Of a DNA stretch of 64,000 bases, positions 45,870-54,735 are shown piece by piece. Under the pieces are notes generated by a model. It ran no database searches, was not told the origin of the DNA, and saw only the letters and a program-made list of their open reading frames with translations. Origin of the DNA: a virus; IMG/VR virus record IMGVR_UViG_3300034022_000723, positions 1-64,000 of that record. One strand, written 5' to 3'. The translations under genes and the position numbers were made by a program. The first letter of the stretch is position 1. The number at the start of each line of letters is the position of its first letter.

Positions 45870-46820
45870 ATGAGTAATTTTTTAGAAGGAAAAACAGTAG
45901 TAGTAACCGGTGGTTCAGGTTTTATTGGATCACATTTTTTATTGGAGTTAATAGAAAGGGGTGCCGATGTAAGAACACACACACATAATAAACCACTTCA
46001 AGTTAGTGATGATAAAATTAAAGTGATTAAAAACATTGATTTAACAAACTTGAATGATTGTTTAATATTAACACAAGGGGCGGACTATGTAATTCATTGT
46101 GGGGGAAGTATCGCTCACCCATCAACCGTACCAACGGATGTTCAAATATCATTAAATCAATTAACAATTATTGGTAATGTATTGGAAGCATGTGCGAAAA
46201 ATAAAGTTAAAAGATTTTTAGATTTAAATAGTTCCACTGGTTATCCTGATATTCGTAGACCATTAACCGAAGATGAGTTTTGGGTAGATGAACCATATAA
46301 ATCATATTATGGTTATGGTTGGATGAGAAGGTATAGAGAGAAGTTAATGGAACACGTATCAAGATTTTCAGGATTAGAAATTGCTTTGGCGAGATGTACC
46401 GCAATATTTGGACCATATGATAATTTTGATTTAAAAACTTGTCATGTTGTTCCCGCTTTAATTAAAAGACATTTAAGTGGAGAAGACCCGTTTGTGATAT
46501 GGGGAACACCTGATGTTGTAAGAGATTTCTTATATGTTAAAGACGTCGTAAACGGAGCACTATTAATATTGGAGAAAGGTGAATCAATGAGACCATATAA
46601 TTTAGGATATGGTGGTGGAATCACAATAGGTGAGATTGTAGACACTATTTTGAAAGTTACAGGTGAAAGACCAAAAGTTGAATACGATGTCACAAAACCC
46701 ACCACAATCCCATTTAGAGCGGTGAGTATAGATAGAATAAAAAATGAATTAGGATTTGAACCTAATTATACTTTTGAACAAGGAATAAAAGAAACCATTG
46801 ATTGGTACATAAAAAAATGA
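45870..46820 (+). CDS. NAD-dependent epimerase/dehydratase, atypical active site
   Basis: 316 aa extended SDR, paralogous to the preceding gene. VVTGGSGFIGSHFLLELIER, IHCGGSIAHPSTV, LNSSTGYP, then YYGYGWMRRYREKL: Y149 in place but Arg153 where Lys is expected. Later CTAIFGPYDNFDLKTCHVVP and WGTPDVVRDFLYVKDVVNG. Nucleotide-sugar epimerase/reductase expected. Overlaps the next gene (ATGA, 46817-46820). Confidence 0.75.
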   Translation: MSNFLEGKTVVVTGGSGFIGSHFLLELIERGADVRTHTHNKPLQVSDDKIKVIKNIDLTNLNDCLILTQGADYVIHCGGSIAHPSTVPTDVQISLNQLTIIGNVLEACAKNKVKRFLDLNSSTGYPDIRRPLTEDEFWVDEPYKSYYGYGWMRRYREKLMEHVSRFSGLEIALARCTAIFGPYDNFDLKTCHVVPALIKRHLSGEDPFVIWGTPDVVRDFLYVKDVVNGALLILEKGESMRPYNLGYGGGITIGEIVDTILKVTGERPKVEYDVTKPTTIPFRAVSIDRIKNELGFEPNYTFEQGIKETIDWYIKK

Positions 46821-47938
46821 ATAATAATTTAAGTATTATATTTCCAAATGATTTAAATCAAAAAAATTTATTATCACTAGTAAATAAAATAATAGAAAAA
46901 AAGTCTAAACATTACATTCTATGGTCGTTAGATGAGGGAATTGAACCGAGTTTTGATGAATATTTACAATGGAACTATTTCATTAATGACAATCATTGTG
47001 AAAATGTTAAAACATTAGAAAAAACACTATTAGAACATAATATAATATTATACGTCCTTACATGTGCGGACGATAGAAGTGAAATCAACAGAAATGTTTT
47101 TTATAGACCAATTGAAAATGTTAAATTTATATTTTGGCCAACATATTATTTACACTACACATATTATGGTTTAAAAGATATTAGAAACAAAAAAAGACAA
47201 GAAGATAAAATTGATAAATTATTTTTGTGTCTAAATGGTAAATATAGGTATCATAGAGCAGTATTAATGGATAAGTTAAGTGAAAACAATTTAATTGATG
47301 AGGGATTAATTTCTTGGAATGCGATTTATGAAAATGAATGTTTAAATAAACATGAATTTAAACATTGGGATGGTAAAATACTTAAAATTGATGACTTTGA
47401 TTTTGAATATAAACAAACGGAATACTCTGAATTAGTTCTCAACAATACGACATATTTCAATTTAGTTACCGAAACTACTGAATGGAATGATTGTCTCATG
47501 ATTACAGAAAAAACGTATAAACCAATATTATATGAACAACCTTTTCTATGTGTAGGTTCCATGTATCAAAATAAAATATTGGAAAAATATAATTTTAAAT
47601 TATATGATGAAATTTTTGAATATGATTTTGATGTTCAAAATAATTTTGATAGTAGAATAGACGGTATTGTTTACAACGTGTCCAAATTGAGACATAAAAA
47701 TTTAAAAGATTTGTATGAAATAACCAAAGAAAAGGTATTTTTTAATAAAAATAATGCATTAAGTATCATTAAAAATGACCCATATATACCAAAAGAAATC
47801 GTAGATATGTTTAAAACATATAATGAAGAATTTAAAGACGGATTAAAAACATTCAATCTAGTGTATAATAATCAATATGTTTTTGAAAATAACGTTAAAT
47901 TAGATATAATTGATGAAATTTTTAAACATAAAATCTAA
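46817..47938 (+). CDS. HR/TEK-family putative glycosyltransferase
   Basis: 373 aa from the ATG at 46817, overlapping the previous stop as ATGA; a TTG 15 bases upstream is rejected. Motifs: LFLCLNGKYRYHRAVLMDKL, NNLIDEGLISWN, YFNLVTETTEWNDCLMITEK, PILYEQPFLCVG, KLYDEIFEYDFD. Near relative of copy 1 of the 792-aa protein. The C-terminus (KDGLKTFNLVYNNQYVFEN) contains FNLVY, similar to the start of member 2 (LNLVYDIW), suggesting a former second copy now truncated. Confidence 0.57.
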   Translation: MNNNLSIIFPNDLNQKNLLSLVNKIIEKKSKHYILWSLDEGIEPSFDEYLQWNYFINDNHCENVKTLEKTLLEHNIILYVLTCADDRSEINRNVFYRPIENVKFIFWPTYYLHYTYYGLKDIRNKKRQEDKIDKLFLCLNGKYRYHRAVLMDKLSENNLIDEGLISWNAIYENECLNKHEFKHWDGKILKIDDFDFEYKQTEYSELVLNNTTYFNLVTETTEWNDCLMITEKTYKPILYEQPFLCVGSMYQNKILEKYNFKLYDEIFEYDFDVQNNFDSRIDGIVYNVSKLRHKNLKDLYEITKEKVFFNKNNALSIIKNDPYIPKEIVDMFKTYNEEFKDGLKTFNLVYNNQYVFENNVKLDIIDEIFKHKI

Positions 47939-47999
47939 ATTTGATTGTTTAAAATGTGAGGAATAATGATTATAATATGAAATAAATTAGAATTAAAAT

Positions 48000-49010
48000 A
48001 TGAAGAACGTATTAATAACTGGGATTTGTGGAATGGTTGGATCACACTTAGCCGATTTTCTATTAGAAAAAACAGATTGGAAAATTTATGGATTTGCAAG
48101 ATGGATTGATTCAATGGATAATTTGGAACATTTAACGGAAAGAATTAATAAGAAAGATAGAGTTGAGTTGATTTATGGTGATTTAAATGATTTATCATCT
48201 TTAATTAATGCGGTTAACATATCTAAACCTGACTATGTGTTCCATTTAGGTGGACAATCTTACCCACAGACAAGTTTTATCGCACCAGTTGAAACTCTAC
48301 AAACAAATATTATAGGTACAACAAACCTATTGGAGGCATTGAAAAACTCAGATTATAAAAATGCTAAAATACATGTTTGTGCGTCAAGTGAAGTATTTGG
48401 TAGGGTACCCAAAGAAAAACTACCAATTGATGAAGAATGTAGTTTTCATCCAGCATCCCCATATGCAATATCTAAAATAGGTACTGATTTGATTGGTAGG
48501 TATTATGGTGAGGCGTTTGGGATGACAGTGATGACAACACGTATGTTTACACATACAGGACCAAGAAGAGGTGATGTATTTTCAGAATCCACATTTGCTA
48601 AACAAGTGGCAATGATTGAAGTTGGTTTACAAGAACCTAAGATTTACGTGGGTAATTTAGAATCACTTAGAACTTATGCGGACGTTAGAGATGCGGTAAA
48701 TGCTTATTACACTTTACTTACAGTAAACCCAATAGGAGGTGAATATTATAATATTGGAGGAACTTATACGTGTAAAATTTCGGACGTACTTAATTTTTTC
48801 TTAGAAAGGTCCACAGTTAAAAATATTGAAGTAATTGTTGATCCGGAAAGATTAAGACCAATTGATGCAGATTTACAGGTACCAAACACTGATAAATTTA
48901 AAAACCATACCGGATGGGAACCATCAATTTCATTTGAACAAACAATGGGTGATTTATTGGAATATTGGAGAAATAAAGTAAAAAACGGTCGTACCTTTTT
49001 AAATAGATAA
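48000..49010 (+). CDS. gmd: GDP-mannose 4,6-dehydratase
   Basis: 336 aa, usual length ~320-370. Rossmann GxxGxxG (GICGMVG, 8-14) then SHLADFLL; HLGGQSYPQTS, ASSEVFG, YAISK with Y155 and K159, and the NAD(P)-binding FTHTGPRRGDVFSESTFAKQ. NLESLRTYADVRDAV is also typical. It converts GDP-D-mannose to GDP-4-keto-6-deoxy-D-mannose, the precursor of fucose, colitose, perosamine and rhamnose. With the ColD-like gene at 43723 it could feed a GDP-colitose-type route. Preceded by a 61-base gap without a clear promoter. Confidence 0.83.
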   Translation: MKNVLITGICGMVGSHLADFLLEKTDWKIYGFARWIDSMDNLEHLTERINKKDRVELIYGDLNDLSSLINAVNISKPDYVFHLGGQSYPQTSFIAPVETLQTNIIGTTNLLEALKNSDYKNAKIHVCASSEVFGRVPKEKLPIDEECSFHPASPYAISKIGTDLIGRYYGEAFGMTVMTTRMFTHTGPRRGDVFSESTFAKQVAMIEVGLQEPKIYVGNLESLRTYADVRDAVNAYYTLLTVNPIGGEYYNIGGTYTCKISDVLNFFLERSTVKNIEVIVDPERLRPIDADLQVPNTDKFKNHTGWEPSISFEQTMGDLLEYWRNKVKNGRTFLNR

Positions 49011-49012
49011 TA

Positions 49013-50221
49013 ATGGAGAAACGTTTTAATGTTGTATGTGATGGTGTGTATTTTACTGAATTTGAAATCAGAAATGAATTAGAATCTTCCCCATCAAGAA
49101 ATGTACATAATTTAAAAATATGTAACATTGATGACGTTTCTGAAACACCAAACGAAAATTTTTATTATATCATAACAAAAATTGGTGAGTATTTAAATTT
49201 CACAAATGAAATTGACATCGTAAAAACTATACCAAATGAAATTAAAAATTGTTTTATTAATAATGAAAATTTTAAAATAATTTTTTTAGAATTAAACGAA
49301 TCAGATTTTGATGAGACAATTGAAATGGTTGATTATAGATTAAAAAAAGAAAACTTAAACCCAAAAAGAGTTTATTACATAAATGCCAATCATAAAATTG
49401 GAAATTTAAAAAATAAAAACAATAGTGATATTAATGTTTACACAATAAATCACGGACAATATGTTAATTGTTTCAGATTATCTTTAACAAATCCTGAATT
49501 TATATTAGAAAAAGAATTTTTATTTATGACACATAATAGATCAATGAAATCCCATAGGTTGGGTTTATTGTGTTTATTAAAAAAATATGATATTTTAGAT
49601 AATGTTGATTGGAGTTTACTTAGAGGGAGTGTGTTAAAAAATATGTTTAATGATGATGACATATTTGCTGAATGGTTTTTTAGTAATGTTTTTAGTGATG
49701 AAATTACAATCAGTTTAAAAAACGAAATAAAATATTTTGCGGATTTGGGGAATAGAAAAAGTAAATATGAACATGATTATGATTTTGATGGTGGAGGACA
49801 TAGATATGATCATGATGATTCATATAAAGTAAAAACATATTCAAATTCATATATTAACATTACCACTGAAACTAATTTTGAGTCTAATAATATAATACAT
49901 ATAACTGAAAAAACGTTTACACCATTTAATTTTTACCAAATACCTGTTTTTGTGGTCACATACCAACATGTTAAATATTTAAGAGATATGTATGGTTTTG
50001 ATATGTTTGATGATTTGGTAAACCATAGTTATGATAATGAAATTGATAATGGTAAAAGGTTATTTATGGTTGCAGATGAAATAAAAAGATTAAATGAAAA
50101 TCCACAATTAATAAAAGATTTTTATAAAAATAATGAAGAAAGATTCATAAAAAATAGAAATATAATTTTTGAAATTCTTAATGATAAAAGAGACTATAAT
50201 TTTTTCCAAAGTTTAATTTAA
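49013..50221 (+). CDS. HR/TEK-family putative glycosyltransferase
   Basis: 402 aa. Motifs: FLFMTHNRSMKSHRLGLLCL, LLKKYDILDNVDWSLLRG, SYINITTETNFESNNIIHITEK, TFTPFNFYQIPVFVV, FDMFDDLVNHSYDNEID. Groups with copy 2 of the 792-aa protein and with the minus-strand member. The third residue of the HR motif region (NRSMKSHR) is typical. One base separates it from the carbamoyltransferase. Confidence 0.57.
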   Translation: MEKRFNVVCDGVYFTEFEIRNELESSPSRNVHNLKICNIDDVSETPNENFYYIITKIGEYLNFTNEIDIVKTIPNEIKNCFINNENFKIIFLELNESDFDETIEMVDYRLKKENLNPKRVYYINANHKIGNLKNKNNSDINVYTINHGQYVNCFRLSLTNPEFILEKEFLFMTHNRSMKSHRLGLLCLLKKYDILDNVDWSLLRGSVLKNMFNDDDIFAEWFFSNVFSDEITISLKNEIKYFADLGNRKSKYEHDYDFDGGGHRYDHDDSYKVKTYSNSYINITTETNFESNNIIHITEKTFTPFNFYQIPVFVVTYQHVKYLRDMYGFDMFDDLVNHSYDNEIDNGKRLFMVADEIKRLNENPQLIKDFYKNNEERFIKNRNIIFEILNDKRDYNFFQSLI

Positions 50222-50222
50222 T

Positions 50223-51890
50223 ATGTATATAATAGGAATATCCGCATTTTACCACGACTCCTCTGTATGTTTATTCAGAGATAATCAACTAATATTCGCA
50301 TGTGAAGAAGAAAAGTTCACAGGTATTAAACATGATGATTCGTTTCCGGTCAGGGCGTTGGAATATATCTATAAACAATATAAGATTACACCCAAGAATT
50401 TACAAGTGATTTGTTATTATGAAGACCCACAATTAAAATACCAAAGAGTAATAGAAAACATCAAACCTCAATGGTTTAAGAATCCATTATATTCGTTGAA
50501 GTCCTATTTAAAAATACGTAGTAACATAAAAGAAATTGATAAGAGATTGAAAGAAATTTGTCCAACTGTGTTCTATTCAACTCACCACGAAGCGCATCAA
50601 TATTATGCACATTATACATCTCACTTTGAGGAATCCACATGTTTATCGGTAGACGGTGTAGGTGAGGTTGATACGGTATCTTTAGGAGTTGCAGATTACA
50701 ACGGTATCAAATACAGTTCACTTGCAAAGTATCCACATTCTATGGGTCTTTATTACTCTGCATTGACCTCTTATTTAGGGTTTAGACCGAATGAAGGTGA
50801 GTATAAGGTAATGGGATTGGCATCTTATGGTGACCCTCAAAAGTACATTAAAGAGGTACGTGATTTGATTTCATTTAAAAGTGGTAAGTTGGTGTGTAAT
50901 ATGGATGTATTTTGTTGGAATAAGACCGATAAATCTATGTTCAATGAGAAACTTGCGGAACTATTAAGTGTTCCACAAAGATTACCTGAAGAAACATTAG
51001 AACAAACACACAAAGATTTGGCGGCGGCTGTTCAATTAAGATACGAAGAGGTATTGTTTGAGATTATCAAATCAATTAGACACGTAAGTAAAAGTCCAAA
51101 CTTAACATTAAGTGGTGGTTGTGCATATAACGGAACGGCAAATGGTAAAATTATCGATAAGACGCACTTCACCCATCTTTGGATTCCACCGGCACCATCT
51201 GACGCAGGATCAGCAATCGGGGCGGTCGTTCATTATTTGGTTAAAGAACGTAAAATAAGAAGTAAAATCACAAGAAATCCATTTTTAGGTCCCGAATATT
51301 ATATGGATGATATTAGACGAGCAATTGGTACCAACAACTTTAAAAAGTTTGAATCTGAAAATAAATTAAGAACACATATAGCACAAAAATTATTTGAAGG
51401 TAAAGTTGTGGGATGGTTTAATGGTCATATAGAATTCGGATCAAGAGCATTGGGTAATAGATCAATATTGGCAAATCCAACATTACCTAATATGAAAGAC
51501 AGAATTAATAAGGTCATTAAGAAAAGAGAAGGTTTTAGACCGTTTGCTCCAATGGTAACCAAAGAGAAACAGGATCAATTCTTTGAGATGACAGACGATG
51601 TTCCATATATGAATCAAGTTGTTAAGGTAAAGGAAGAATATCGAGATAAGTTACTTGCAGTTACTCATGTGGACGGAAGTGCTAGAGTCCAAACAGTCTA
51701 CAAACACACCGTAATTCATGATTTATTAAGGGAATTTGAAAAATTAAGTGGTTATCCAATTTTACTGAATACCTCATTCAATGTTAAAGATAAGACAATG
51801 GTGTTGACACCGAAAGATGCGGTTGACACTTTCTTTGATACTGATATGGATATATTAGTAATGGGTAATTATGTTATGTATAAAAATTAA
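50223..51890 (+). CDS. Carbamoyltransferase (NodU/CmcH/TobZ family)
   Basis: 555 aa, the normal size. N-terminal domain: IIGISAFYHDSSVCLFRDNQ, EEEKFTGIKHDDSFP, STHHEAHQYYAHY, LSVDGVGEVDTVSLG, NEGEYKVMGLASYGDP. C-terminal domain: FNGHIEFGSRALGNRSILA, REGFRPFAPMV, LNTSFNVKDKTMV. The family O-carbamoylates sugars through a carbamoyl adenylate made from carbamoyl phosphate and ATP. Fits sugar decoration next to glycosyltransferases. Visually less AT-rich than its neighbours, possibly a different source. Confidence 0.87.
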   Translation: MYIIGISAFYHDSSVCLFRDNQLIFACEEEKFTGIKHDDSFPVRALEYIYKQYKITPKNLQVICYYEDPQLKYQRVIENIKPQWFKNPLYSLKSYLKIRSNIKEIDKRLKEICPTVFYSTHHEAHQYYAHYTSHFEESTCLSVDGVGEVDTVSLGVADYNGIKYSSLAKYPHSMGLYYSALTSYLGFRPNEGEYKVMGLASYGDPQKYIKEVRDLISFKSGKLVCNMDVFCWNKTDKSMFNEKLAELLSVPQRLPEETLEQTHKDLAAAVQLRYEEVLFEIIKSIRHVSKSPNLTLSGGCAYNGTANGKIIDKTHFTHLWIPPAPSDAGSAIGAVVHYLVKERKIRSKITRNPFLGPEYYMDDIRRAIGTNNFKKFESENKLRTHIAQKLFEGKVVGWFNGHIEFGSRALGNRSILANPTLPNMKDRINKVIKKREGFRPFAPMVTKEKQDQFFEMTDDVPYMNQVVKVKEEYRDKLLAVTHVDGSARVQTVYKHTVIHDLLREFEKLSGYPILLNTSFNVKDKTMVLTPKDAVDTFFDTDMDILVMGNYVMYKN

Positions 51891-51893
51891 AAT

Positions 51894-52010
51894 ATGAAAA
51901 AACTAATCAATTGGGTAAAGAAATACTTTGCTGACAAGAAAAGAAAAAAAGAATTTAAAAAGAAATTAGAAGAATTACGTAAAAGAGACCCATTTATTTA
52001 TAACCATTAA
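51894..52010 (+). CDS. 38-aa basic small protein
   Basis: ATG at 51894, three bases after the carbamoyltransferase stop, TAA at 52008-52010. MKKLINWVKKYFADKKRKKE start, then ELRKRDPFIYNH end. Highly basic amphipathic helix. Regular position in the operon and an in-frame reading of good codons make it a likely gene; function unknown. Confidence 0.55.
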   Translation: MKKLINWVKKYFADKKRKKEFKKKLEELRKRDPFIYNH

Positions 52011-52028
52011 TTTGGTTTTTTAAAAAAG

Positions 52029-52042
52029 TTTCTTTATATTAT
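52029..52042 (+). promoter_or_regulatory. TTTCTTTATATTAT promoter candidate
   Basis: TTATATTAT at 52034-52042 is preceded by TTTC and lies 6 bases before the ATG at 52049. The upstream TTTTTTAAAAAAG stretch is close to that in front of 35355, extending the common element to ~30 bases. Confidence 0.5.
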
Positions 52043-52048
52043 AGTATT

Positions 52049-52486
52049 ATGTCAATATATTGGTTCACCGGACAACCCGCATCAGGTAAAACTACGTTAG
52101 TAAACAATCTCCTAACTCATTTTGGTAAGGAGAATACTATCATTATAGATGGTGACGATTTGAGGGACATTTTCCAAAATAAGGACTATTCTGAGGTGGG
52201 AAGGAGAAAAAATATTGAAAGAGCACAAGACATTGCTCAATTTTTGAATAAAAAGGGGTTTACGGTCTTGGTATCCTTAGTTTCACCATATAAAGACCAA
52301 AGAGAGGACTTTAAGAATAGAGAAGACGTTGTTGAGGTTTATGTTCACACGACGGAAGATAGGGGTAGAAATCAGTTTCACGTAGAGAACTATGAACCAC
52401 CTACCGAAAACTTTATAGATTTGGATACAACGGATAAAACCGAAGTAGATTCTTATTATGAAATATTAAAAAAATTAACACTATGA
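52049..52486 (+). CDS. cysC: Adenylylsulfate (APS) kinase
   Basis: 145 aa, slightly shorter than CysC (~200). Walker A GQPASGKTT (8-16), DGDDLRDIF (as DGDxxR in CysC), RRKNIERAQDIAQFLNKKGF, and SPYKDQRE, all CysC positions. The enzyme phosphorylates APS to PAPS, the sulfate donor for sulfotransferases. A sulfotransferase lies at 55427, so PAPS made here may be used for sulfating glycan or protein. Overlaps the next gene by 4 bases. Confidence 0.83.
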   Translation: MSIYWFTGQPASGKTTLVNNLLTHFGKENTIIIDGDDLRDIFQNKDYSEVGRRKNIERAQDIAQFLNKKGFTVLVSLVSPYKDQREDFKNREDVVEVYVHTTEDRGRNQFHVENYEPPTENFIDLDTTDKTEVDSYYEILKKLTL

Positions 52487-52869
52487 GTAAGAAATATGCA
52501 ATGTATGTGGGCAGATGGCAAAATTGGCACAAGGGTCACGAATGGTTACTTAACCAACAATTAGAAAAGGGAAAGAATGTGTGGGTGGCAATTAGAAATG
52601 TGGAGACAGATGAAAACAACCCAAAAACGGCACAACAAGTTATGATGGATTTAGCTGAAGAATCCTTCTTTAAGGAAAATTCACATAGAATTAACATATC
52701 CATCATCCCTGATATTGAGAGTATCAATTATGGTAGAGGAGTTGGGTATGATGTCATTTACCATGAACCACCTGAAGACGTGGCAAAAATTAGTGGTACA
52801 AGTATAAGAAACGGGTATATTGACTCAAACGGAGATATTATAGAATATCCAGATATGAATGACAAATGA
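52483..52869 (+). CDS. Small nucleotidyltransferase (HxGH family)
   Basis: 128 aa. YVGRWQNWHKGHEWLLNQQL with HxGH (H16-H19), the nucleotide-binding motif, and KISGTSIRNGYI (~104-115), the second conserved motif of the cytidylyltransferase/NMN-adenylyltransferase fold. Full-size members are larger, and I cannot tell the substrate: an NMN adenylyltransferase or an ATP-sulfurylase-like APS-forming activity are both conceivable. Sandwiched between APS kinase and DUF2061. Confidence 0.7.
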   Translation: MSKKYAMYVGRWQNWHKGHEWLLNQQLEKGKNVWVAIRNVETDENNPKTAQQVMMDLAEESFFKENSHRINISIIPDIESINYGRGVGYDVIYHEPPEDVAKISGTSIRNGYIDSNGDIIEYPDMNDK

Positions 52870-53081
52870 TAGTAGAACGTAAACGACATATAGCTAAAAC
52901 CATCTCATATCGTATTGTAAGTACCCTTATTGGGTTTCTAATAATATGGTGGGTAAGTGGATCAATTAAGGTCGGTACGGCTTTCGGAGTGGTAGAACTG
53001 ATATATAAACCCATCCAATATTATCTTCATGAAAGAATTTGGTATAAATGGATAAAATTTGGATTAAAAGATAAAAAATAA
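52866..53081 (+). CDS. DUF2061 small membrane protein
   Basis: 71 aa. RHIAKTISYRIVSTLIGFLI then WWVSGSIKVGTAFGVVELIY, KPIQYYLHERIWYKWIKFG: the DUF2061 signature with two hydrophobic segments and the conserved KPIxYYxHERxW end. In bacteria this family is often next to sulfate-assimilation genes; here it follows APS kinase. Role unknown, possibly sulfate uptake or membrane anchoring. Confidence 0.8.
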   Translation: MIVERKRHIAKTISYRIVSTLIGFLIIWWVSGSIKVGTAFGVVELIYKPIQYYLHERIWYKWIKFGLKDKK

Positions 53082-53082
53082 G

Positions 53083-53090
53083 TATTTATA
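53083..53090 (+). promoter_or_regulatory. TATTTATA element, putative structural-gene promoter
   Basis: GTATTTATATA starts right at the end of the DUF2061 gene and 18 bases before the ATG at 53109. It is the only TATTTATA element in the enzyme region, and the gene it precedes is the one that looks structural. Confidence 0.5.
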
Positions 53091-53108
53091 TACAAATAAC
53101 AAAACAAT

Positions 53109-54638
53109 ATGAGGACAGTATTAATAGGTTCGGACTTTATGTACGACAAAGATGGTAATTTAAAACCAATTGAAATCAATACCGCAGTTGGTTGGCATAA
53201 TAATACAATTGAAGAAACCGACTCACTGTTGGATTTAACAACATTGACTACATTTATAACCGATAATTCTTTTACCAAAGTCGTATATATCGGAAATATT
53301 TCTAATTTAGATGTAGAATTATCAGGTTCATGTACCACATTAGGAATTGAATATGAAAAACATTTGGTATATACAAACTCAATCACCATCCCATTTGTTG
53401 AGGATAACAATCAAACTCTAATTATTAGAAGTGCTTACGACACCACTGCATTGGTAGATGACACATATTGTAGAGATAAAGTTAATTTTTTAAATTTAAT
53501 AAAAGATTCTTCTTTTGGGTCTCAATTTGCTTATTTAGATGAAAACAATTCAATCGTTAGTAATATAACAACAATTAACGATAATGGGGAACATCCAAAT
53601 TTTATTTTAAAAGCAAGATTACCTGATTATGATAAAGAAGTTTATCCTAAATTTTATAAAGTATCTACACAAGAAGAATTAGATAGTCTTATTTCAAATG
53701 TAGTTACTTCTGATTATTTTTTAATGGAGTTTCATTTAAATCAATCTGAATTAATACAAGACCATATAAAAGTTTTTAGAGGATTAAATTTATTATTCCC
53801 ACCAAATTTAGAATCTATATCATTAGGTGGTTATACAAGAGCATGCGATGATAAGATTACAATAAACTCATCATTTAATCCTACTACATTTGAATTAACA
53901 AATGGTCGTGAAAAATATATTGCAGGTAATTATCAATTATTACTACCAAAATTATCAGATACAGACTTGGTATTGATGAGTGATGGTACATACAAGGTTG
54001 CAACCGAATTGGTGGTAGGGGATGTATTAAAAACAATCGATATTCCTAATCCATTTGATGTTGTAGATATGAGCGCAGTTGCAAATTATAGAATATCACA
54101 ATCCGAATTAGAGAGTGGTACAACATACTCAACAAATGCTATTACTAACATAAGACGAGTGAATACATATTCTAAAATTGTTAAAATAACATTTACCGAT
54201 GGTAGTGATTGGTTTGATAACCGACATTCAAATTACCTTTCAATTAGAAATAATGAAGTAAGATTTTTAAAACTAAATGGTGGGGATAACGATGATTCAA
54301 TGGTTATTGGTGACAATATATTATTATTAGATACATTAAATTTTGAAACACCTTTATTTATAATAAAAGAAGTATCAAATATTGAAATGGTTTCTGAATT
54401 TTTTGGTGGGTATGAAATAACCGTAGAAAACGCTCATATATTCTTAACAAAATCAGATGTGGACTCAGATAAATCATATGTTTCAATTGAACATAATGGA
54501 GTGGATTGTACATATGAAAGTTTAAATAATTGTGAGTTCGGTGGTATATGTGGAAAAAACCAGCAGTGTTGTCCACTATCATGGAACGATAGACAATGTC
54601 TAAAAACGATTCAATGTCTCGCATGTAACCAAAAATAA
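53109..54638 (+). CDS. Hint-domain protein with ATP-grasp-like N-terminus
   Basis: 509 aa. N-terminal SDFMYDKDGNLKPIEINTAV looks like the end of an ATP-grasp fold (FMxDxdGxxxxiEiNt). Residues ~280-440 contain a Hint-like module: DLVLMSDGTYKVATELVVGD, VLKTIDI, ending YEITVENAHIFLTK. The Cys that starts a splicing or cleaving Hint domain is not at its usual position (Lys or Leu there), so self-splicing is doubtful. The C-terminal ~45 residues are Cys-rich (CGKNQQCCPLSWNDRQCLKT and a final CLAC). Upstream TATTTATA groups it with virion genes; function unknown. Confidence 0.6.
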   Translation: MRTVLIGSDFMYDKDGNLKPIEINTAVGWHNNTIEETDSLLDLTTLTTFITDNSFTKVVYIGNISNLDVELSGSCTTLGIEYEKHLVYTNSITIPFVEDNNQTLIIRSAYDTTALVDDTYCRDKVNFLNLIKDSSFGSQFAYLDENNSIVSNITTINDNGEHPNFILKARLPDYDKEVYPKFYKVSTQEELDSLISNVVTSDYFLMEFHLNQSELIQDHIKVFRGLNLLFPPNLESISLGGYTRACDDKITINSSFNPTTFELTNGREKYIAGNYQLLLPKLSDTDLVLMSDGTYKVATELVVGDVLKTIDIPNPFDVVDMSAVANYRISQSELESGTTYSTNAITNIRRVNTYSKIVKITFTDGSDWFDNRHSNYLSIRNNEVRFLKLNGGDNDDSMVIGDNILLLDTLNFETPLFIIKEVSNIEMVSEFFGGYEITVENAHIFLTKSDVDSDKSYVSIEHNGVDCTYESLNNCEFGGICGKNQQCCPLSWNDRQCLKTIQCLACNQK

Positions 54639-54657
54639 TAAAATAAAATAATATAAA

Positions 54658-54735
54658 ATGACAATAACAGAAAAACAAACAATTAATAATGTAATGGGTC
54701 AAATTGGTTCACTAATTATTACCGCAAATTCTTAA
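54658..54735 (+). CDS. Possible 25-aa peptide
   Basis: MTITEKQTINNVMGQIGSLI start; ATG at 54658, TAA 54733-54735, in the gap between the Hint gene and the zinc-ribbon gene. No homology seen; a chance reading frame is possible. Confidence 0.2.
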   Translation: MTITEKQTINNVMGQIGSLIITANS

